The notes below the pieces were generated by a model, which had not been told where the DNA came from, ran no database searches, and worked only from the letters and a program-made list of their open reading frames with translations. Shown piece by piece: positions 60,861 to 64,000 of a stretch of DNA of 64,000 bases. Within the stretch, counting starts at the first letter, position 1. The number at the start of each line of letters is the position of its first letter. This DNA is from G965197555 sp965197555 (GTDB lineage Bacteria > Chloroflexota > Dehalococcoidia > Lucifugimonadales > UBA3495): contig OZ240213.1 in NCBI GenBank assembly GCA_965197555.1, forward strand, positions 3,844,001 through 3,908,000, in the 5' to 3' direction. A program made the translations under genes and the position numbers.

Positions 60861-63800
60861 TTAGCGCCGCCATTCGGCGATATTCCACATCTCGCTATCC
60901 CAGCCGTTGATCCGAACGCCCTTCAGGGTGTTCAGGTGTGCGGAAACGAAGCCCCGGCTCACCAATGGAATCTCGTAATAGCCCTGCACGTCCATGTCGT
61001 GCAGCTGCTTTACCAGCGCCTCCCGCTCCGAGCCGATTTGGGTTTGCTCCAGCTGGGCGTAGAGTCTATCGTACTCCGGATTGCACGAGCGGGCAATGTT
61101 CCCCAAGGCCCAGTCATTGCCCTTGGTCGGGATATGTTTGCAGAGGGGGCCGGATAGGGACTGCTGCGGGTCTATGCCGGAACCGGAAGCGTACATCTGC
61201 ACGTCGGCGAAGAACCTGCGATACGACGCTTCCTTGTTAGCCACGGGGTCGCCGCCGAAAAAGACGCTGGCATCGTGCTGTACCAGCTCCGTCTCGATGC
61301 CTATCTGACGCCACCAACCGCGAACGAGGGCCTGCGTGTCCTGTCGAATAGCATTGACCGAGGTCTGGTAAGTGATCCGCAGGGGCACTCCGTTGTATTC
61401 ACGGACGCCGTCGCCGTCGGTATCGAGGACACCGTTATCGTCCAGCAGCCTGTTGGCGCCCTCAATGTCCTGGAGCAGGCACCCGTCGTTGGCCATAGAA
61501 ACATAAATGGGCGGGCCGGTCAACAGATTGCAGGTGAGCTCCGCGGCGAAGCCGTAGAGGTCCTCCGATATGCGGCTGCGGTCTATGGCCAGCGACATGG
61601 CCTGGCGAATGGGCTTGAAGGTCAGGAATGGGTGGGGGTTTTGTCCATCCAGATACTCGGAGCGATTGTCGCCCAAAGCCGGGTCGGGATTCGCCTGATT
61701 GACGACGATACGCTCCACCAGGCTGGTGAAGGCGACGACCACTGTGCCCAGTCCGGCTCCTTCCATCCGAGTAAGAATCTCCGGCTCCACTTGTGTGTTC
61801 CAGGCGTAGTCGGCTTCGCCCCTTTCCATCACGGCGCGGGCCGCCGAAATCGCATCGCCGCCGCCCTTGAGGACCACCCTGTCGAAATAGGGCGCCGGGC
61901 CCCGGTAGAAGGGGTTGCGCTCGTAGACGGCCCCTTCGTTGGTCTTGAAACCGGTGATGCGGTAGGGGCCGGTGCCAATCGGGGCGGTGTTCTGCGCCTC
62001 GCAGGTCGTGGCGGCCGCGCCGATGCAGTCGGCAAACTGCGCGCGGCTGATGATGGGCGTTCCGGCGCCAACGAAGGCCCGGTACGGGTAGGGTGTGGGC
62101 GCGTCGAAGGCGATTCGGACGGTGAGATTGTCGAGGGCCAGCACGGAGGCGATGCCGTCAAACGAGCTCTCGGCCGTGCATCCCGTATCTTCATCCACGC
62201 AATAGAGCCACGTGAAGACAACATCCTCGGCCGTCATGTCGCTGCCATCCGACCACTTCAGGCCCTCTTTCAGCTTCCAGGTAATCGACATCAGGTCCTT
62301 GGAAAAGCCTCCGTTCTCGATTGTCGGGATTTGGGCGGCCAGCGCTGGCACGAGGTTGCCGTCCGGGTCGTATTTAGCCAGAGGCTCCAACGTGATTGCT
62401 CCGGCATCCAAGTCTTTAGTGCCACCCGACAGGTAGGGTCCAGGCAGAGTTGGAGCCTGCCAATAGAGGATTGTCAGAACTTTCTCCTCTGTTGTGGTTC
62501 CTAATGGAGCGATGAAGGCGTAGACGCTGCCGTCCAGGGAGCCCACGTACATAACGCCGCCGATAACGGTGTAGGAGGGGATTCCATCGAAATAGCCCTT
62601 CTGAAACCTCCAGAGCTCTTCCCCGGTTGCCGCATCCAGCGCCCGTAGGTATCCATCGCTGGACTCTGCATACAGAACGCCGTCGGCCATCATGGGTGAC
62701 TGCAAGGCCCAGGCCATCGACTCCCGGCTCCAGACGAGCCCGCCGGTGGCGGCGTCAAGGGCGTAGAACCGGCCGGATTCGGAACCCACGTACACGATGC
62801 CCCCAGCAGTCACGGGCGCGGTGTTGATCATCATGCCCGCTTCGTATGACCAGAGGATCTCTCCCGTCGCTGTGTCCAGGGCGTAGATGTGTTCGTCCGG
62901 CGAGAAGTAGTAGACGTTGTCTGCGACTGCGGCCGGGAAGTCCCTCGCGGGCAACCTCTCCGTCCCGTAGCTCCAGATGAGCGCCCCGGTCGCCTCGTCC
63001 AGGGCTTGGGCGGTATTGAAGGCCGTCAGGTATACGATTCCTCCGATGACTGTGGGTGGGGATTCCACGGGGATCCCGGTATTGAAGCTCCAGACCACCT
63101 TTCCGGTTGATGCGTCCAGGGCATGGAACTCGCCGAATCCGCCCGGCACGTAGACCTTGTCGCCCGCAACCGTAGGAGTGAACTCAGGGGTGAACGGATA
63201 CGGCCTTTCGGCAAACCACAGGACTTCTCCGGTCATTGCGTCGAGAGCGTGGACCCTGTGGTCCCCCTCCGCCAGTGCGCCGAGGTAGACCATCCCGCCA
63301 CCTACGGTAGGGGAGTACTGCGCCCAGTCGCCGGTATCGTAACTCCACAGCAACCCCCCGGTCTCGGCATCCAGGGCATACACGTGGTTGTCGTTGGACC
63401 CTACGTACACCGCCCCGCCGGCCACGGTTGGGGACGACCTTATGACGTCGTCCGTCTCAAAGCGCCACAGCAACTCTCCGGTCTCCGCGTCCAAGCCATA
63501 CACGTGGTTGTCGTCAGACCCTGCGTAGACCGCGCCGTCGACCACGGTCGGCGCATTGACAACCCAGCCTCCGGTGGGATTGCGCCAGAGCAGGGACACA
63601 TCCGCCTGCGGTGGGTCGGGAGGACCGGCATCGCCAGACAATATCTGTTCAGGAACACAGCTCAGGAGGCCGACCGTAAACTTCAAGGCTGCAGTGGCGG
63701 CGGCAGGACTGGCGTCCGGCAGGGTACCGGCAACGATATCAGCCACATCGGCGTCCGCCAGCGACTCTCTCAGGCACCCTTCAGCCTCCTCGGTCAGCCC

Positions 63801-64000
63801 CTCCATCCGCGCAACAAGGGCGGAGAGGAATAATCCGGAGGCCGTTTCCGGAGCGAGGCAGCCGAATATAGACGCCTCCCACTGCTGCGTGTCGCCTTCG
63901 AGCATAGCACGCCGTTCCAACAGGGACTCCAGCAACTCATCACCCAATTCGGTGCGGATGCAGGATCGCTCGGAGGTGGTGAACCTGTCGAACAGCTGCC
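60861..64000 (-). CDS. PQQ-like beta-propeller fused to family-5 solute-binding domain (5' partial)
   Basis: At least 1,045 residues; the frame stays open to the window edge (LFDRFTTSERSCIRTE precedes residue 1 of the apparent TTG start), so the 5' end is outside. Order: a helical Cys-containing N-terminal part (CIRTELGDELLESLLERRAM, FGCLAPETASGLFLSAL, LPDASPAAATAALKFTVGLL), about eight PQQ-like propeller repeats (GAVYAGSDDNHVYGLDAETG and variants, roughly 63600-62500), then a family-5 extracellular solute-binding domain (SWKLKEGLKWSDGSDMTAED-like region, GTGPYRITGF, VLDTDGDGVREYNG; 62490-60861). It is probably exported. No permease genes of the matching oligopeptide family are near, suggesting sensing or lone binding rather than transport. 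Confidence 0.82.
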   Translation of the reverse strand, partial: QLFDRFTTSERSCIRTELGDELLESLLERRAMLEGDTQQWEASIFGCLAPETASGLFLSALVARMEGLTEEAEGCLRESLADADVADIVAGTLPDASPAAATAALKFTVGLLSCVPEQILSGDAGPPDPPQADVSLLWRNPTGGWVVNAPTVVDGAVYAGSDDNHVYGLDAETGELLWRFETDDVIRSSPTVAGGAVYVGSNDNHVYALDAETGGLLWSYDTGDWAQYSPTVGGGMVYLGALAEGDHRVHALDAMTGEVLWFAERPYPFTPEFTPTVAGDKVYVPGGFGEFHALDASTGKVVWSFNTGIPVESPPTVIGGIVYLTAFNTAQALDEATGALIWSYGTERLPARDFPAAVADNVYYFSPDEHIYALDTATGEILWSYEAGMMINTAPVTAGGIVYVGSESGRFYALDAATGGLVWSRESMAWALQSPMMADGVLYAESSDGYLRALDAATGEELWRFQKGYFDGIPSYTVIGGVMYVGSLDGSVYAFIAPLGTTTEEKVLTILYWQAPTLPGPYLSGGTKDLDAGAITLEPLAKYDPDGNLVPALAAQIPTIENGGFSKDLMSITWKLKEGLKWSDGSDMTAEDVVFTWLYCVDEDTGCTAESSFDGIASVLALDNLTVRIAFDAPTPYPYRAFVGAGTPIISRAQFADCIGAAATTCEAQNTAPIGTGPYRITGFKTNEGAVYERNPFYRGPAPYFDRVVLKGGGDAISAARAVMERGEADYAWNTQVEPEILTRMEGAGLGTVVVAFTSLVERIVVNQANPDPALGDNRSEYLDGQNPHPFLTFKPIRQAMSLAIDRSRISEDLYGFAAELTCNLLTGPPIYVSMANDGCLLQDIEGANRLLDDNGVLDTDGDGVREYNGVPLRITYQTSVNAIRQDTQALVRGWWRQIGIETELVQHDASVFFGGDPVANKEASYRRFFADVQMYASGSGIDPQQSLSGPLCKHIPTKGNDWALGNIARSCNPEYDRLYAQLEQTQIGSEREALVKQLHDMDVQGYYEIPLVSRGFVSAHLNTLKGVRINGWDSEMWNIAEWRR

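Overview
The window reads as a bacterial chromosome segment, most plausibly Chloroflexota of the Dehalococcoidia/SAR202 type. That placement is inferred from gene content, not from a marker phylogeny: LLM-class flavin oxidoreductases, two isocitrate lyase/PEP mutase paralogs, NIPSNAP and LVIVD proteins, a coproheme-decarboxylase-type HemQ, a mitochondrial-type aconitase and giant lipoprotein- or membrane-anchored sensor proteins. The code is standard (TGA ends many intact genes), and GTG and TTG starts are common.

Layout. 1-4.6 kb: an IS5-family element inserted into the 3' end of a methyltransferase gene, a lipoprotein aldose-dehydrogenase-like gene, and an IS110-family element whose leader looks like a complete bridge RNA. 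4.7-14.3 kb: housekeeping and metabolism, with an LLM oxidoreductase, NIPSNAP, tRNA-Gly, rpsU, LVIVD protein, FmdB-type zinc ribbon and dtd, then a minus-strand miaB-nadA-nadC-DinB run, tRNA-Ser and an Lrp/AsnC regulator with a palindromic operator over its promoter. 14.5-24.3 kb: a phospho-signalling cluster made of an FHA-winged-helix regulator, a membrane triple-FHA protein, a PP2C phosphatase and a 2,156-residue Ser/Thr kinase. The kinase's extracellular part joins two L-type lectin domains, a family-5 solute-binding domain and two leucine-rich-repeat blocks. 24.8-39.3 kb: ferredoxin, aconitase, HemQ, an NHL protein, a HAD gene broken by one in-frame TGA, ComB, rnhB-yraN, mnmA, a candidate structured RNA, a second LLM enzyme, the two ICL/PEP-mutase paralogs and a 2H phosphoesterase.

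39.5-54.4 kb: three tRNA genes (Leu, Cys, Leu) followed by a mobile, accessory region. A 14-FN3 surface protein is cut by an IS630 element, and removing the element restores one 1,589-residue frame exactly. After an IS1182 element comes a two-TIR defence-like locus: a TIR fusion coupled to a small unknown gene, a second TIR gene, and a divergent XRE/ImmA-IrrE pair whose protease gene is cut by an IS3 element. 54.4-64 kb: a complete branched-chain amino-acid-type ABC transporter (livG, livF, livH, livM and a convergent livK-like gene), a Cache-domain protein, a small membrane protein, and the 3' part of a gene joining a PQQ-like propeller to a family-5 solute-binding domain; it runs off the right edge.

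The strongest candidates for something new are the kinase-lectin-SBP-LRR receptor with its FHA/PP2C partners, the TIR fusion cassette, and the IS110 leader, whose two loops match the element's own insertion flanks.
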